Positions 11,566 through 23,925 are shown, numbered from the stretch's first letter. The stretch is DNA of 64,000 nucleotides from Polyporus tsugae (GCA_024305745.1 JAHRBS010000004.1:5084001-5148000); one strand, 5' to 3'. The notes: generated by a model not told the origin, from the sequence alone. Made by a program: numbers and translations.

Positions 11566-11737
11566 AGATTTCCGGGTTCTATAGTCATTTTCACCGCCGC
11601 TGTGGGTGGGCATTCCCCAAGGACAAGGTATGGCCCTCAATTCATGTTCATTGGCTCGATATGTTCATTCTGCAACATCCGATGGAAGACGGGGGCAGAA
11701 TCCCTCGACGGCAGTGGGTTTTGGGACTATCCGTACA

Positions 11738-11855
11738 TGTGTATGAGTGTATGGATAGTCTACAAGCGTTGATGCTACGGATAACGAATGTTTTTCTCGA
11801 TGATCCGCACACAGTGGCACTGGCAGTGTGTATGAGTGTACGGATACTCTACAAG
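11738..11855 (+). repeat. Pair of 29-bp direct repeats
   Basis: The segments at 11738-11766 and 11827-11855 share TGTATGAGTGTA and CTCTACAAG blocks with two mismatches over 29 bases, 89 bp apart. Each copy has GGCAGTG shortly upstream, so the duplicated unit may be longer. Confidence 0.6.
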
Positions 11856-12125
11856 TCAGCTACTAGGCGTGGTCTGGCGGGGCAGTGGTTCTGAACTGGG
11901 TACAGTCCTAGTTGGTGTGGCATTGGCCCGCTGGCTCCAGGTGGGACTCAGACTTGATGTGTATCTACATTTGGGGTGAACCACGTGGCACACAGGCGCC
12001 TGGGGACGTGCCAGCACGTCCTGCCTACTTGACCTTGCCCAGACCTTGCCTCTACCTACCTCTATAGATGGAACAATCCCTCCCTCTGCAGACGCGTTGC
12101 AGTGAAGGTCCGGCTTGATCAACGG

Positions 12126-12366
12126 AGATGTCGGCGGGCGAGACTTGAGCAGCGTTGACAGACATGGGTACCTGTTCTGCTCGCCCGCTCCATAGCCTCC
12201 ATCATCGCCCTCTCATCGCTCTTATCGCTTTAGCATTGTGCCCCTACCTGCCACGGACATACATTGTAGGGCGATGTGCATGTTATTTCCCTGGTCTATC
12301 CCTGCAATGACAGTCTGGCCCGATTGTCATGACTCCTCTGAGATGTCAGCGGGCGAGACTTGAGCA
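12126..12366 (+). repeat. Pair of 26-bp direct repeats
   Basis: AGATGTCRGCGGGCGAGACT plus TGAGCA occurs at 12126-12151 and 12341-12366, 25 of 26 bases identical, 215 bp apart. An inverted CTCGCCCGC sits between them at about 12181. Confidence 0.65.
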
Positions 12367-12545
12367 ATGGCGGTGTTCCTCCAAATGTGAGTGTGGTGGA
12401 TATCTTCACCATCATTCTGGCTTCACAATGGCTTCACGAATGCACCACAGTCACCCATGCACTGCATTCACTCATGCACACCTTTCCAAGCTCTCATTTA
12501 CCCTCATGGAAGACCATCTCCGAGGCATGCCAGCTCCTTAGACAG

Positions 12546-13163
12546 ACCAGAAAGTGTCTCCACGCAAGCCGCATGACATCTGCTGTGAGTAGTCCTAGAC
12601 AGTAGAGCGTGTTCAACAGACTGATGTGTTCATGTCAGGGATTGTGGCCGTGCAGAAGGGGAAAGGTGGTGTCACGAAGTACTATGTCAACCTACGTTCT
12701 GCGATTTGTAAGTCAATTCACCTTGCAAAGTGTTGCAGATGTTGACATTCTCCGTTTCACCGCCTATCGTACAGTCATCGACAATCCACGTTCCGTCGGA
12801 CCCAGCACAAGAATAATGTTCCATTCTGGCGGCATGGACAAGGCATTCAATTTCATGAACAGCCCCGGCTCCGCACGACCCCAGTGACCAGGTTCGTTCT
12901 ACATTCCATTTGCTGGTTCGATCAGTGGTTCATACCACTTATCATCTCATCACGTACATTCAGGTTTCTTTATTTCGCCCCATATGCACGCCGACCCAAT
13001 TCGTTCCCCGGCCTGAGCAAGCTGAACAAGATCGGCAGGTACGATGTGCACGGACTGGGACTCACCCCGCTTGACACTCGCCATCGTTACTGGTTCCACG
13101 TGCGTATCTCATCCATAAATCTTGCTATAGACACATTGCGCTAATAGCTACATGTAGAAGTAA
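12546..13163 (+). CDS. Unrecognised spliced gene, 3' exons
   Basis: Four exons chain with matching phases: one ending at 12584, then 12639-12707, 12739-12883 and 12964-13099. All introns are short GT-AG. A possible last exon, AAG TAA, lies at 13158-13163. The joined frame is free of stops and contains ordered text such as KGGVTKYYVNLRSAI, VDILRFTAYR, FAPYARRPNSF and LGLTPLDTRHRYWF. I recognise no domain, and the start is not resolved because the upstream exon has a TAG in the needed frame. The terminal TAA could itself be a mutated CAA. It may be a gene or a recent pseudogene. Confidence 0.4.
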
Positions 13164-16100
13164 ACATCAATGCTGAACTGCATCTCCTTGTTTTGCATTC
13201 CACCACACTCGTCGGGTAGATCGCGAAGGTGTGATGGTACCGCAGGTCTCGGCGCAGCCACTAGCATCCGGGTATCAACCCACACCCGTCCCTCCATGGC
13301 ACAAGTGACAGTCGACGACTTGCTCGTGATATGCTAGGATTATGGCCCCGCAAACTTCCCATCCTTATTATCCCCTCCAGGCTGGCCAGACGTGCGCACA
13401 TCCAGACTGCTCCACCACCTTGTGATACTGGGTCCGGGTTGACGGTGCTTTCCTGGGCCCGCCAGGTCTCGGCCCAGATGTATTGCTGGGGCGCCGACAA
13501 TGTCATCTCCTGGAGTGCCAGTTTCTCGAGGTTCCCACCGCAGCGTTGGCGTCGACGGTCGAGCACCGGAAGCTCGTCGGGCCGCCTGTCAATCACGCAG
13601 TCTCTTGTTCACCCTCGCTTTGGCCCAGCCCTTGTTGCCGCTCTGTCCTCGTCGCTGCAGGTGTCATGCCAACCCCCACCCCCAGCTTAGACCTGAGCAA
13701 TGTCACTGCGGGAAAGGAGAAAGGAGAGGAAGCACGCGTTAGTTGAGATCCCCTTCCACATCTCTGTCCCCATCTCCATCCTTCCTGGCTGCTCTCCCTC
13801 GGCCTCGCTGTCGAGCAACAACAAGTGAAGAATGTGACATGGCTGGGTTCACCATGGATTCCGAGGGTAGTGAGTGAGCCCTCCGCGTCTTCTTCGCCGG
13901 GCACGCAACCCACCCCGCAACACCGCCTGCACTTCGCCCTTGTGTAGGGAGCTGCCTGCGTCGAATGTGTGTCATCACCTGGTGGCAGCCCGAAGCAGCG
14001 GGTTGCCTCCTTCTCAACCTGCAACCTTTGTTCCGCACCCTGGTGAGCCCATTGTGACATGCATCCAGTTCACCGGGCTAACTAATACTTCATCACCCAT
14101 GCGCAGTACGTTCAGCGGTTTGGCACCTCCAAGCCCATAACCTTTCTGAGTCACCCTTCTCATCCGCGTGTGGTAACAGGTATCACTGTTCCTCTGTCTC
14201 TGCTTTACTTACTCGTCTGCGCCTTCAATGTTACTCCAGTTGTTCTGTCCATGGCCCACATTTCCTGTGCAAATCTCAACCACTCGTGCTCCATTGCTCC
14301 TTGCGCCTGACGTTAATTCTGCCCTTGTATCCAAACAAGGTCCTGCTGGATCTCAAACCACAAGGCTTTCAGAAGGCTGTGCGCCATCATGCCAAATCCT
14401 TACGCAATGTTCTCGATGATGCCATTGGCAGGCGGATCTCAGACCAGGGAGTTGGCTGACTGAGGAGACTATCGACATTGTCAATGAACTCGGACAACGA
14501 GGACGTCAACAACTGGGACGCTTGGGTTAGATGTCTCAGCAAGAAGCGCTCTCAGGGGGGCCTCTGAACTCGGCCCGATGGCTGGGAGTTCTTCCAGGCA
14601 AAACCCGATGCAGCTTTGGGTCCTGGAGATGGCGATGCCATCGAACATCTCAATTCGAAGGAGATGGCAGAGAGATTCCTCAGTTTGTCCTTGACATCGC
14701 CCCTTGCCTCGCCGATATTACCTCCGGATCTGGAACCATGTCGCAAAGACGCTTGATATCTGGCGCGCAATCTCTGGGGAGAAGACTGCCAATCAGGTCA
14801 TCGCCGAGCTGCAGGTTGTCAACCTCTACCCAACAACCCCCTTGCTAACCCATCTGGCGAGACGTCCTCGCCGACAAGTTTGTTCCTTTTGAGGAAGGTC
14901 TACCGTGTCCATCGACCGTGGTTTTGCCCACCACAACGAGCCCAATGACTCCCACGATGGCTATGTCCTTGGCAAGCAGGGTCAATTTTTCCACCAAAGC
15001 TGGTCAAGTCCGAGGCCAGCTGGATTCGCATCTTTGACTCCTGTCGACTGCTGTCAGTCTTGTCTACCGCCATCGCAAGACCACTCACTGCATACTCCAG
15101 TGTGACGTGATCATGCTCCTTACTCGCGCTTGTGCAGTGCCAACTCGCGGAAGGTCTTTGAAATCACTTCTCTCGTGCAACAGTCATTTGCGAGAACCGT
15201 AATATTGACAACCCTCACCGTGTACTCCAACTCCGAGTACGGGGCCATGCATCATGCAAAGGACGTTGCCCAGTGCCTCGCAAGCCTCTAGGCTCTCTAA
15301 GACAACCGGTAGCAGAATTGGCGCACAGAGCAGTGAAGGATGGACCACACCAGCTATGTTCCATCGCCAAAAGGAAAGCGTAAATGTTTGTCTGGTCTGT
15401 CTCTCCACCGTTTTGCCCACATTTTGGATGGAAAGCATCTGGTCGCGACTATCACCAGCACCGTCAAGCACAGAGACCGCAGAGCCACACCCAAGCCTCT
15501 GCCGCATCTTCTAGCTGATCCTACCATTCGTGCCGCCTTTGACTGCTATTGGGATGACATCAGTCCTTTGGGGCTTTGGTCGCCGGTTAGCGCTTTAGCC
15601 CCCATTGACCCTCATTTTGCGGGGTGTGTGTCAATGCTTGATGTGTCCCAGAACCAACAGGCGCCCGTGGTGGCTGAGCACTCCGCCCTTCACCGATGGG
15701 ATTCCTTGCTCGCAAGCCAAGGTCTAGATGCACAACTTCGGTCAAGCTTCCCCCATTGACCGTTTACGCTGTGCAAATTTGATGCTAGCAAAGTGTTCAC
15801 ATTCATTGTGGCAACTACATCGGACCGTCATCATCAATACAAGCTTGTTTGGGTCTCGCTCGTCTCGTGTTCAGTCGCAGCACTATTCTGCTGGATCGCT
15901 CGTGTCGGCATCAGATCAGTTCTATGGCTGGGATCTCACTTCCAAATCTTCTTCCACGGCCAATTACTGCAACATCGACAAGCACTGCGCCTCATTCTAC
16001 TGGCCGCCCCTATGATGACGAGCGGCAGCTCGATGGCTGACAACTCAAATCTATTGGCTTCTCAGTCCCGACGTCAAGTAATGACAAGCTGTCAGCACAT

Positions 16101-17800
16101 ACCTCCCAGTCCTCCGTCTGAGTCTTGTTCCGCTTCCTCCGCTTCCTAATTGCCTGGGTAGCCTTCGTGGCCAGAGACTCCCGCCTACAGCAGAATGCTC
16201 GTCATGAACTCGGTTTGGGTCCGAGTCCCAGGGATGGGAAACCAGAGCCGGAGGTCCCCATGCGACTAGGCACAAAGCAGTGTCCGTACGCTCGTGAGGA
16301 AAGAGTTTGGCTATGCAGCAACTCTTTGCAAGGCACTAGGGTCGTGCGTGCATGCATTTGTCGGGTGTGTGGCCAGATGTGGGATTTCTTCTCCCCCATC
16401 TGGCCACACTTGATCAGCATCCATTTGGCACCTCCTCACATTGTACTCGCCGCAGTGCTCAGTGCTCAGCCGTGGCCCTTGGTTGCATTTCAGGGGCTCT
16501 CAATGCTGCGATGGCTTCAATGGCACTAAGTATGATCGTAACCGCCCCTCCTCACCCTTCTTATGTAGGTTTTTGCTGCGTGATTCTTTTGGTGCTCACA
16601 CCTGCTTACCTCTCTCTCGTCACCCCGTTGTTACCACAGTCCCCTGCAACTGCTTGCTGGCATTGCTACATCGGTAGACCAATATATTTCTTTCCTCCAT
16701 GACCTCTTCCGTGCTTTCTGAGACGCTGTCCGCCCACCCCCAAGTTTGCACATCAAATTGCCATTGAGGTCTGCCCTATTTACCCCGTTGTGGGCCCCGG
16801 GAATGCAAATCCACCCCCTCTAGTGTTGGGGGAATCTGTCCCCGTCCCCTGTCAGATGTTGCAGCATGAAGGTCTAGCAAGGCATCCTGACTCAATTTTG
16901 AGCCGATACAAGTGTTAACCGCCAGCGAAACAAATAGCAGCTACATGTCCAGCTCTGCTGCACGCCCTTTGCTCTGCGATATAACCCACGGATATGGCTT
17001 CCTGCAAGTGGCAGTGATGCATCACGCGCTCCGAGTGAGTAATAGGTTGACCTATGTTCATGTTTATCCACAGGGGTTACTCTGAAGATCGGATTACAGG
17101 TCCATTGCGCACTGTAACCATCCAAGCTTGTTGCTGCGCCAATAGGTTGATTACAAGCACGGCATCCTTGATCAGCGTATGGGACTCGTCTTTTCGTGAG
17201 CGACTCCAAGAACGGAGTAACGTTGGAGGCCCCATTTATTCCGTATGTGCCTCACCTTTTGGTCGCACCTTGGCATGGGCTAGAATTTTAGGAAGGTTTG
17301 ATTGAAGCCGTTCTCTTTTGACTCCCGATCAACTTATATGCGTCTTCATCTTGTAGTCAAGACCCCTGTCTAGGACCAACCACCTCATCTTCGGCGATCG
17401 CAACAGTCTGTTAGTGTTCCCTATCTTGTGAATCGACCCCACAACCATGCGCTCCATGCTCCCCACTTACTGGAGTGGATCCGTGAGCAGCTCCCGAAAG
17501 GCGGAGGTAAGTGCACCTGTAGCATGCAAATAACAATACACTCACGCAGATTGGAATTGTACAATAGGTTCTACAGAGGTTGACATGTACCCCTAGGCGG
17601 GATGCATCACCATGGGCTTCTTAGGTGGTGGTGTCCTTGGCATATTGCTCAACAACTTGGACCCTGAGAAGACCAAAGAGCACGCAACCACCATCCGCAA
17701 AGTTAGGTGAATCATACCTTATCCTCTGTGACAACACACATCGAGAGCTTCTCCCCAGCAGCACCGCTGTGAGAGTACTGGTTCTCAGACCATTCTCCCA
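13164..17800. other. Long decayed stretch without a resolvable gene
   Basis: Several frames of 60-150 codons exist on the plus strand (for instance 15340-15759 and 13331-13690), but different parts look coding in different frames, exon joins fail, and no domain is recognisable. The compositional impression is of old coding or transposon sequence with indels. About 17448-17500 may belong to the 5' part of the P450 remnant that follows. No RNA gene, CRISPR or LTR pair was seen. Confidence 0.4.
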
Positions 17801-18475
17801 ATGGTCGTCAGGAACTTCTTGCTATACTGGTGCAACAAGATGATCGACCGGCTGCCCATCCCCACGCTCCGCGGGTTGCGTGAGCTGTCGCGGATCATGG
17901 ACAGGTGTGCGTGGGACATCTTCCATGAGAAGGATGGGTTGGAGAACGTGACTTTGTATCATGATTACGCTGCTGAGCAAGGCTTGGAGGATGAGTGGGA
18001 GAAGGTCTCCCTGCCGTATGACATGCTCGTTAGCCTGCCCTACCTCGATGCCGTCATGTGCGAGACCCTGCGGCTGTACCCCCCGATGAGCCTTGATGGC
18101 CGCGCGTGCATGCATATGAGTCCCAGAAGGATAGTGTGCTGATGCGACCCGTGGTGACTTCAAGTTTGCAGGGATGGAGCTGAATACGTTCCCCTCTCGC
18201 ATGGTGGCATCTCATTGGCTTCGGACGCGCGCACATCGCACCTGTTTGTTCAGAACAGGTCCTCGTGACTCTGGTCTTGGCTCTGCATTTCTTGCTCCCA
18301 TAAGCCATCAACGAGGAGGGTGTGCCAGATTAAGGAGGTCTACTGGCGCATGAACAATCTACATGTCCCAGTTTTTCCACTGCTGGTACTGCATGCCAGT
18401 GCCAGAGATGCCAGTGGCAAGACCGTGGGTGTGCCGAGGCTGGATATCCCCATGAAGGACTCCGATTTCCTGTAA
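17801..18475 (+). pseudogene. Cytochrome P450 monooxygenase remnant
   Basis: The frame from 17801 shows the helix-K region SLPYLDAVMCETLRLYPP, with the ExxR motif (ETLR) at 18062-18073, preceded by a helix-rich segment with RELSRIMDRCAWDIFHEK, typical of fungal microsomal P450s. A second frame at 18329-18475 encodes a P450-like C-terminus (KEVYWRMNNLHVPV...RLDIPMKDSDFL then TAA). Between them the meander and the haem-binding FxxGxRxCxG loop cannot be read intact; only pieces such as GDFKFAGMELN remain. The N-terminal membrane anchor was not found. An active enzyme is not expected. Confidence 0.75.
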
Positions 18476-18834
18476 AGTGGGGTGGCGTATTTCTATCGGT
18501 GTTGTCATTTTTGTTGGCTAGAGCGCGCATAGGTCAGTTTTACCATCACATCAGTACTTAAGTATTAGAAGGTACGAAAGGGGTCTATTTGAAATATTCT
18601 GTTGCTATTTTTGGCAATCCAAGCGCCCATTGCCGACGATCGCAACCTGTGACCATCCGACTCCGAACATCTTCAAACATGTCACTTCAAGTTTCCAAGT
18701 TAATGTTGCCCGAGAGGTGACCGTCTACACAATTTGAACTCTGCGAAGAAAAGAACAATGGTATGCATGTCACTAATGTAATATCGTACAAGCATTTTGG
18801 ATGGGAGTCGTTGCTGACTAGTATGGGACTTCCC

Positions 18835-19435
18835 TGCCAGGTATGCAACCAACATGCTCGGCATGTTCCTACCGGTCGGCATGGCCTCTGTCGCGGTCTT
18901 CGCGTACTTCAGGCTCCCGCTTGCCTCCTTGCTGTTGATTGTCCTCATCGTGATCCTCCTAGTACATCGTTCGTCCCCCGAGTCTTGATCCCTGTTTCCA
19001 CCCTCATGTGCAGCCCAGTTGACGCATCCCTCCTCTCCACTCCTAGGCCACCATCGGCATCTACCTCATAACGGTCCTCACGCACTCTACGACGCACGAC
19101 GTCCCTGCTCGACCGCCCCAGGGGCGCAGAACTCCGCGGTGGCCAAGGTGGTGTTCTACGCGCTGCATGTCGCACCCAAGTTTTTGTCCGCTGCGATTCT
19201 TATGTCCCTCAACGTGCACTGCCGCGTGTTCGGAATGGCCCCGTGGGACGATCGCCTCCCGGAGGATCCTAAGTCCGAGCCCGAGCCGGTCCAGAGAGCG
19301 AGCGCGGCAAAGATGAAGACAAAGACGACATGGGCAGGCCGTGCTTGGGATATGATTCGGGCTTCGGCGCGGGACTCGTCAGTCGAACTTGGACGCGTGC
19401 TGCATCCCCAGCACAGGCACCTGTGGAGACAGTGA
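18835..19435 (+). pseudogene. Integral membrane protein remnant
   Basis: A plus-strand segment around 18838-18990 encodes a long hydrophobic stretch (SVAVFAYFRLPLASLLLIVL), and about 19047-19085 reads ATIGIYLITVL. The frame then shifts and continues as a further membrane-like segment (VVFYALHVAPKFLSAAILMSLNV) and an FGMAPWDDR motif before a basic tail ending at 19435. This order resembles a conserved multi-span fungal membrane protein whose exact family I cannot name. The frame breaks may include introns, but at least one looks like a genuine shift. Confidence 0.45.
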
Positions 19436-19681
19436 TGATGGGTGAAGATCAATTTTCGAATTCCGAGTTTCAAACCTGGTCGTCGGGTGTGGGATTTGAC
19501 AACCGAGGACAGGTAATTCTAAGCATTGGAGCTGGTGTTACATGGGCGGAAGGGGCTAGTACTCGCTGGCTGGTGGGTATATACCCTTATGTCCATGATA
19601 CGCGTATGGACTGCGGCCCTCCGCCACATTATTTATAACGTGACAAGCCGCACTGCATCCTTTACCCTTTGTTTTGGGACC

Positions 19682-19859
19682 ATCTACAAAGCTGTCCAGG
19701 ACCGGAGTTCCGGATAAGCTCCCATAATAGGTCATTGTTACTTGGCAATTGTATGCGGCGCTTCCGAGATTCAGGTCCTGACCACCATGACTGTAACCAG
19801 GAGACCAATCGCAGTCACAATTACAAGGGTATTCTGGTATTTTCCATTACCCGTCGTGA
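19682..19859. mobile_element. MITE family copy B (partial left end)
   Basis: Aligns with copy A from ACAAAGCT through the right TIR (CAGGAGACCAATCG...ATTACCCGTCGTGA) with roughly 80 percent identity by eye. The left TIR is not recognisable, so this copy is truncated or strongly diverged at its left end. Confidence 0.65.
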
Positions 19860-19879
19860 TCGACAATCCCTAGTTTCTT

Positions 19880-20175
19880 TCACGACTGGCAATGGCAGAT
19901 ACCGCTGGCCGGAATAGCATTGCGAAATGAACTGAGACTGGTCTCCTGTTGCAAGCATATTCTATACCGGAATTTGGAAGGCGCGCAATAACAAAAGGAT
20001 AATAAGGCCTTTGTACTACTTATAGCACAGTAACAGTCAAGTAAGTAGCCTTTGCTATATCCATCTATGCGGTGCTTATGCAAATTCAGGTCCGGGATAT
20101 GATTGTGACAGGAGACCATTCCCGGTCCTTTTACAACCATATTCTAACCTGCGGTATCCGCTATTGCCCATCGTG
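19880..20175. mobile_element. MITE family copy C (about 296 bp)
   Basis: The left end TCACGACTGGCAATGGCAGA pairs with the right end ...GCTATTGCCCATCGTG. The inverted similarity extends over about 65 bp (GATACCGC, GAATA and GGTCTCCTGT blocks). It lies 20 bp from copy B, so the two are nearly in tandem. Confidence 0.7.
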
Positions 20176-20735
20176 TTTTAAGCTGATCAAAACCCTCTTG
20201 GCGACAAAGCCACCACGACCATCCTGCTAGTGGCCGTGCATGCTCTTTGACATGTTGTGGCATCAGGTACCCGCACACTTGACATCACAGGATCCCTGGG
20301 CCACTCACGCTTGAGACAAAAGAGGTCTTTCAAATCCCCTATGGCTTAGATTCAGAGGGTCTGATGGCAAGCTTGGCGCATGGCGAGTACTGCGACCCCT
20401 AAACAAGACGAATTCTACCATTTGGCATTATCACTTGCGAGCCGCTTACGGCAGCCTGCCAGAGGCACGCTTGATATACCAAAGCAATGTCAAAAGCAGA
20501 GCAGTGTATTAGGGTTAAATATTAGAAAGCAATTGGTCTTTGTCACAGATAGCTGGTTTGCCACAGCAGCGCGCATGCGGGGATGCAAGGCAAGGTGTTG
20601 CGCTATGACCGAGTATTTATTGACCTGTCTAGGCTCCCTTCTCATCCGAACAATTGCTACCCTCTCCACAAAATTGCCTTCCAATCCCCTCCACCAGTGC
20701 TTCCCTCTCTCAAGGGCCGACGCGCTACTACAACA
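20176..20735. other. Upstream region of the HMG-box gene
   Basis: No gene seen. The same frame as the HMG exon is open upstream from 20583, but ATG 20736, immediately before the basic start of the box, is the better start. Confidence 0.4.
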
Positions 20736-22020
20736 ATGACAAAGACAAAGGCAAAGATTCCCCGACCGGCCAACAGCTTCTTGCAGTTCCATGGTGAACA
20801 ATTCCAGCTGATAAAAGATGACAACGGAGATGGCTGGCGCCCCCGCATGGCCTTCCCTTCGAAGGTGATCGGACAGAAGTGAAAGGTTGCTTCACAGGAG
20901 GATAAGGCCATCTACATCACCAAGGCGTTGAAGGCAAAGGAGGAGCACAAGAGAGCATACCCAAACTATCAGTACCACCCACAAAAGAAGAGCAAGAAGA
21001 CGACCAACGTGAAGACTGAGGACCTCGACTCCCCGTCCTTTTCCACCTCACCATCGTCTTCGGTGACGACTTCGTCTGCGTCAACCCCTGCCCCGACCAC
21101 ACCAGACGCAGCCATGCTCATTGATGGGTCGTCTTCATTCAGTGACCATGATGCCTTTGACTTCGGCTTTGGGGAAGACTTCCTTCTTAACCACCACACT
21201 CCCTATGGCATCCATGCCACTGAGGTATGTTGTCTTGTACTCTCGTCCTTTCGTGCTATACTCACATTGTCCTTACTGCTCACCAGCAGCTACCACGCAT
21301 CGCCCAATCTGACGGTCATTCCTGGTCTTCACAGCTCGTCCAGTGGACGGATCAGTTCTTACTCCCATCTGCATCTACCAGCATGCAGAGCGACATCTTT
21401 TCACTCTCATTCAAGGGGGAGGAGATGTGGGAGGGCTTGTTCCGAACTCAGCACTACCGACCACAGCCATCCTACACTCCTCAACAGAGCTTTCCCCCTC
21501 TGGCTGCAGGTCTTCAACTTCCAGCCGGGATTATGAACCAGCAGATCTTCACTCAAGTGATTACAGTGAGTCATCTTTTGACACCTATGGTTAACTGCAA
21601 CTTATGCACGTCTTCTTACAGCCCCCGCAAGCGCACACGAGCGCCGCACCATTCCAGCCACAGACCGAGTTGCCGTTCGAGGGGATGCCCAATGCCGAGC
21701 TGGAGGCTTGGAACAAGGAATTTGCCCCTCTCAACGCTGGCTTCTGCAATTTCTTGTCAGCCTGGGATAACATCAATGCCTCCGCCACCGCCACCGCCAC
21801 CGCCTCGGTGACACCGGCCTCGGCCTCACCTCTGCCAACGGCCGTGTACAACCTGAAGGTTGATGGGTATCGCCCCAAGGCACTTCCATTCCAGACGCAG
21901 GGCCCCTCTCTCCCCTCTCCCCCTGCCGGTTGCATCGATCCACACTTCAGGTTCGCACCTGATGCCTCTGCGGTGCAGGCCCTGCCGAGCACTGTGTGGC
22001 CGGGGAGGTTGAACCTGTGA
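20736..22020 (+). pseudogene. HMG-box transcription factor gene with one nonsense codon
   Basis: Three exons join with perfect phase: 20736-21224, 21287-21565 and 21622-22020, with short GT-AG introns. The first exon encodes a sequence-specific (MATA/Sox type) HMG box starting IPRPANSF and ending DKAIYITKALKAKEEHKRAYPNYQY. HMG boxes of this type bend DNA and regulate transcription in the nucleus. At 20880-20882 a TGA replaces what is normally the core Trp of the box (codon 49), one G-to-A change from TGG. The remaining protein is Ser/Thr/Pro-rich with an acidic patch (DAFDFGFGEDF) and an Ala-Thr run coded by a CCGCCA microsatellite near 21783. No intron removes the stop cleanly, so this is a recent pseudogene or a sequencing error. 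Confidence 0.85.
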
Positions 22021-23925
22021 AGGCGACATACCTGTCTTCAGTCTCCAAACAATGTACACCTTGAGTGGCACCAGCAATCCGTCCGGTTCTCTCGACAGCT
22101 TCACAGCGCTTGAGCCCACTTGATAGGCCTGATCTAGACAATTCAAGTCATTCGAAGGTTCTCTGGATGGCTCTGGATCAGAAGGGGACCTTCTGGCCCA
22201 GAGCAAATCAAGTGGCATTAAGTGTCCGTAAGTGCACACAAGTCGACCCAATTGCTAGAACGCGCTACGAAACGACTGCTAACACAACACAACCCCACAA
22301 AGACCCAGTACCATCTCAATCCTGGAATGTACGGTCAGAATATTTGCTAGCACGCAACCTACAATAAATGTAAGCAATAGGTTCAATTCACCGTGTTCGA
22401 ACGCATAGCACACATACCTATTGGGACAGAAATGACCAGCACAATGCCGCAATTCCAAAAAAACTAAGAAGGCGAGGTCAGTATCCTGGTCCGTGTACAC
22501 ACTAACACTGAGGCAGACTCACCAGACGGCATGGCCCTCGAGTCTGTCACCGAGCCTTGCACGTGCTTGACAATCCGTAGAATGTTGTGCTGGATTCATT
22601 CGATCGGCATGCGACTGTATTCGAATAAGAAGTAGTGGATGTCAGTGACACACTTCATTGACGTGTTCAAACGGCCGGTACATAATGTTTGAATGCGCCT
22701 CAAGGACTTACTCACCTTTGTCTGTAGCCCCAATTCTCATACTCCATGCTGTTTTCCTGTGGTCTGCGCCTGTGTCTCCCTGTTCAAAAAATCGCTGACA
22801 CTGCAACTGCAGCGGTACAGGGAAAGATGATCTCCATGCTCAGTGTTGGCCAGCAACGGGATCCGTCCACCGCGACCATAGATACCCCGAACCAATGCCC
22901 CCATCCTCCCGTTCACAGGGCTTATAGCTGAGAATCAAAAAAATCAAAACAACCACTCACCCTCGCCCATCAAATGGCGGGTGGTCAGCCATGTCCGAAA
23001 CACCTAGGGTGCTTCCTAAGCAAGACATGCCATTGCCTCAAGATAATGTACCGTGGTAGATTCCATAGGAGGCAATGGGCCTGAGGCTATTCATCGTCAC
23101 CGCATCACAATTGGTGTGTTCTTCTGGCACATCTCCGATGCTGGGATATACATTCTGGGTCACGCTGCGCAGGCGCAGCGACCATGGGGGCTACAGAGGA
23201 AGAGAAAAAGGCAGAGGGAATTGGAGCTCGTCAGATTCAAAGTGTGGGGAGATGTGTGAAAGCAAGGAAGGACAGATTTTGAACATTTCGAACATTGCCA
23301 CGGCAGCGGACAGCCAACCCAGAACCGGGAACTGCCGACGCCTTTAGGGCAGGCGGCAGGAGAACCAATTTGAAAGGTGGAAGATCCCTTTAACAAAAAT
23401 ATATATATATACGGTAGTCAGATAGAATCACCATCACCGGATCTTGGCTGGGTTTGAGCCAATGTGCAGGCCCTTGATCAACGAGATCGGTGGGTGGCCA
23501 TCTACTCCGGCAGCAGCGGCCTTCGTGGGCTTGGGCTTGCCCGAGGTGGACGTCAGATTGAGGCAGGGGGCAGCTGGTAGAACATGTTCGGGCTGGCGTT
23601 CGGGCTGCCTGTGGTGTTGAGCAGAGACTTGCCGCTGCCGAATATGCTGGGGACCGTGCGGCCGTTCGTGGTGGCCGTTTGCGGCTGACGTGGCTACTGT
23701 TTCCAGAAGGTAGGGTACTTAAGTAGAGTAGACTCGCAAGCCAGTCAGTCAGCATGTCGTCCAAAACGAGCAAGGGATCAGCGGAGTTTGAAGGCAGGAC
23801 AACACGCCATACCGACTGGGCAGACCGGGCGCCCTGTTGGTGGGTCGCACTGTGTGAATTTTGACTTAATGAAATTGTACATCCTGCTTTCATCGCCGTC
23901 CGCTTGCCTTCGTCATCCTCCCTCC
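22021..23925. other. Unresolved stretch; traces of minus-strand coding
   Basis: On the minus strand near 22290-22560, short exon-like pieces flanked by GTGAGT, GTATGT and TAG encode hydrophobic text (GIVLVISVPI, CVLANILTV), but phases do not agree. On the minus strand near 23430-23690, two overlapping frames look coding (PSIFGSGKSLLNTTGSPN, then GVDGHPPISLIKGLHIG), suggesting a frameshifted C-terminus. A TA microsatellite lies at about 23398-23412. Confidence 0.3.

Noticed and set aside
15340..15759. 139-codon plus-strand ORF as a gene
   Set aside because: No domain, no splice chain, and neighbouring segments look equally coding in other frames.
20863..20895. Short intron that would remove the TGA in the HMG box
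   Set aside because: GT...AG words exist, but the intron would be about 33 bases and would delete conserved HMG residues.
23390..23893. 167-codon minus-strand ORF as a gene
   Set aside because: Its reading is Ser/Pro/Arg-rich shadow text; overlapping minus frames look more coding, so only a frameshifted relic is likely.
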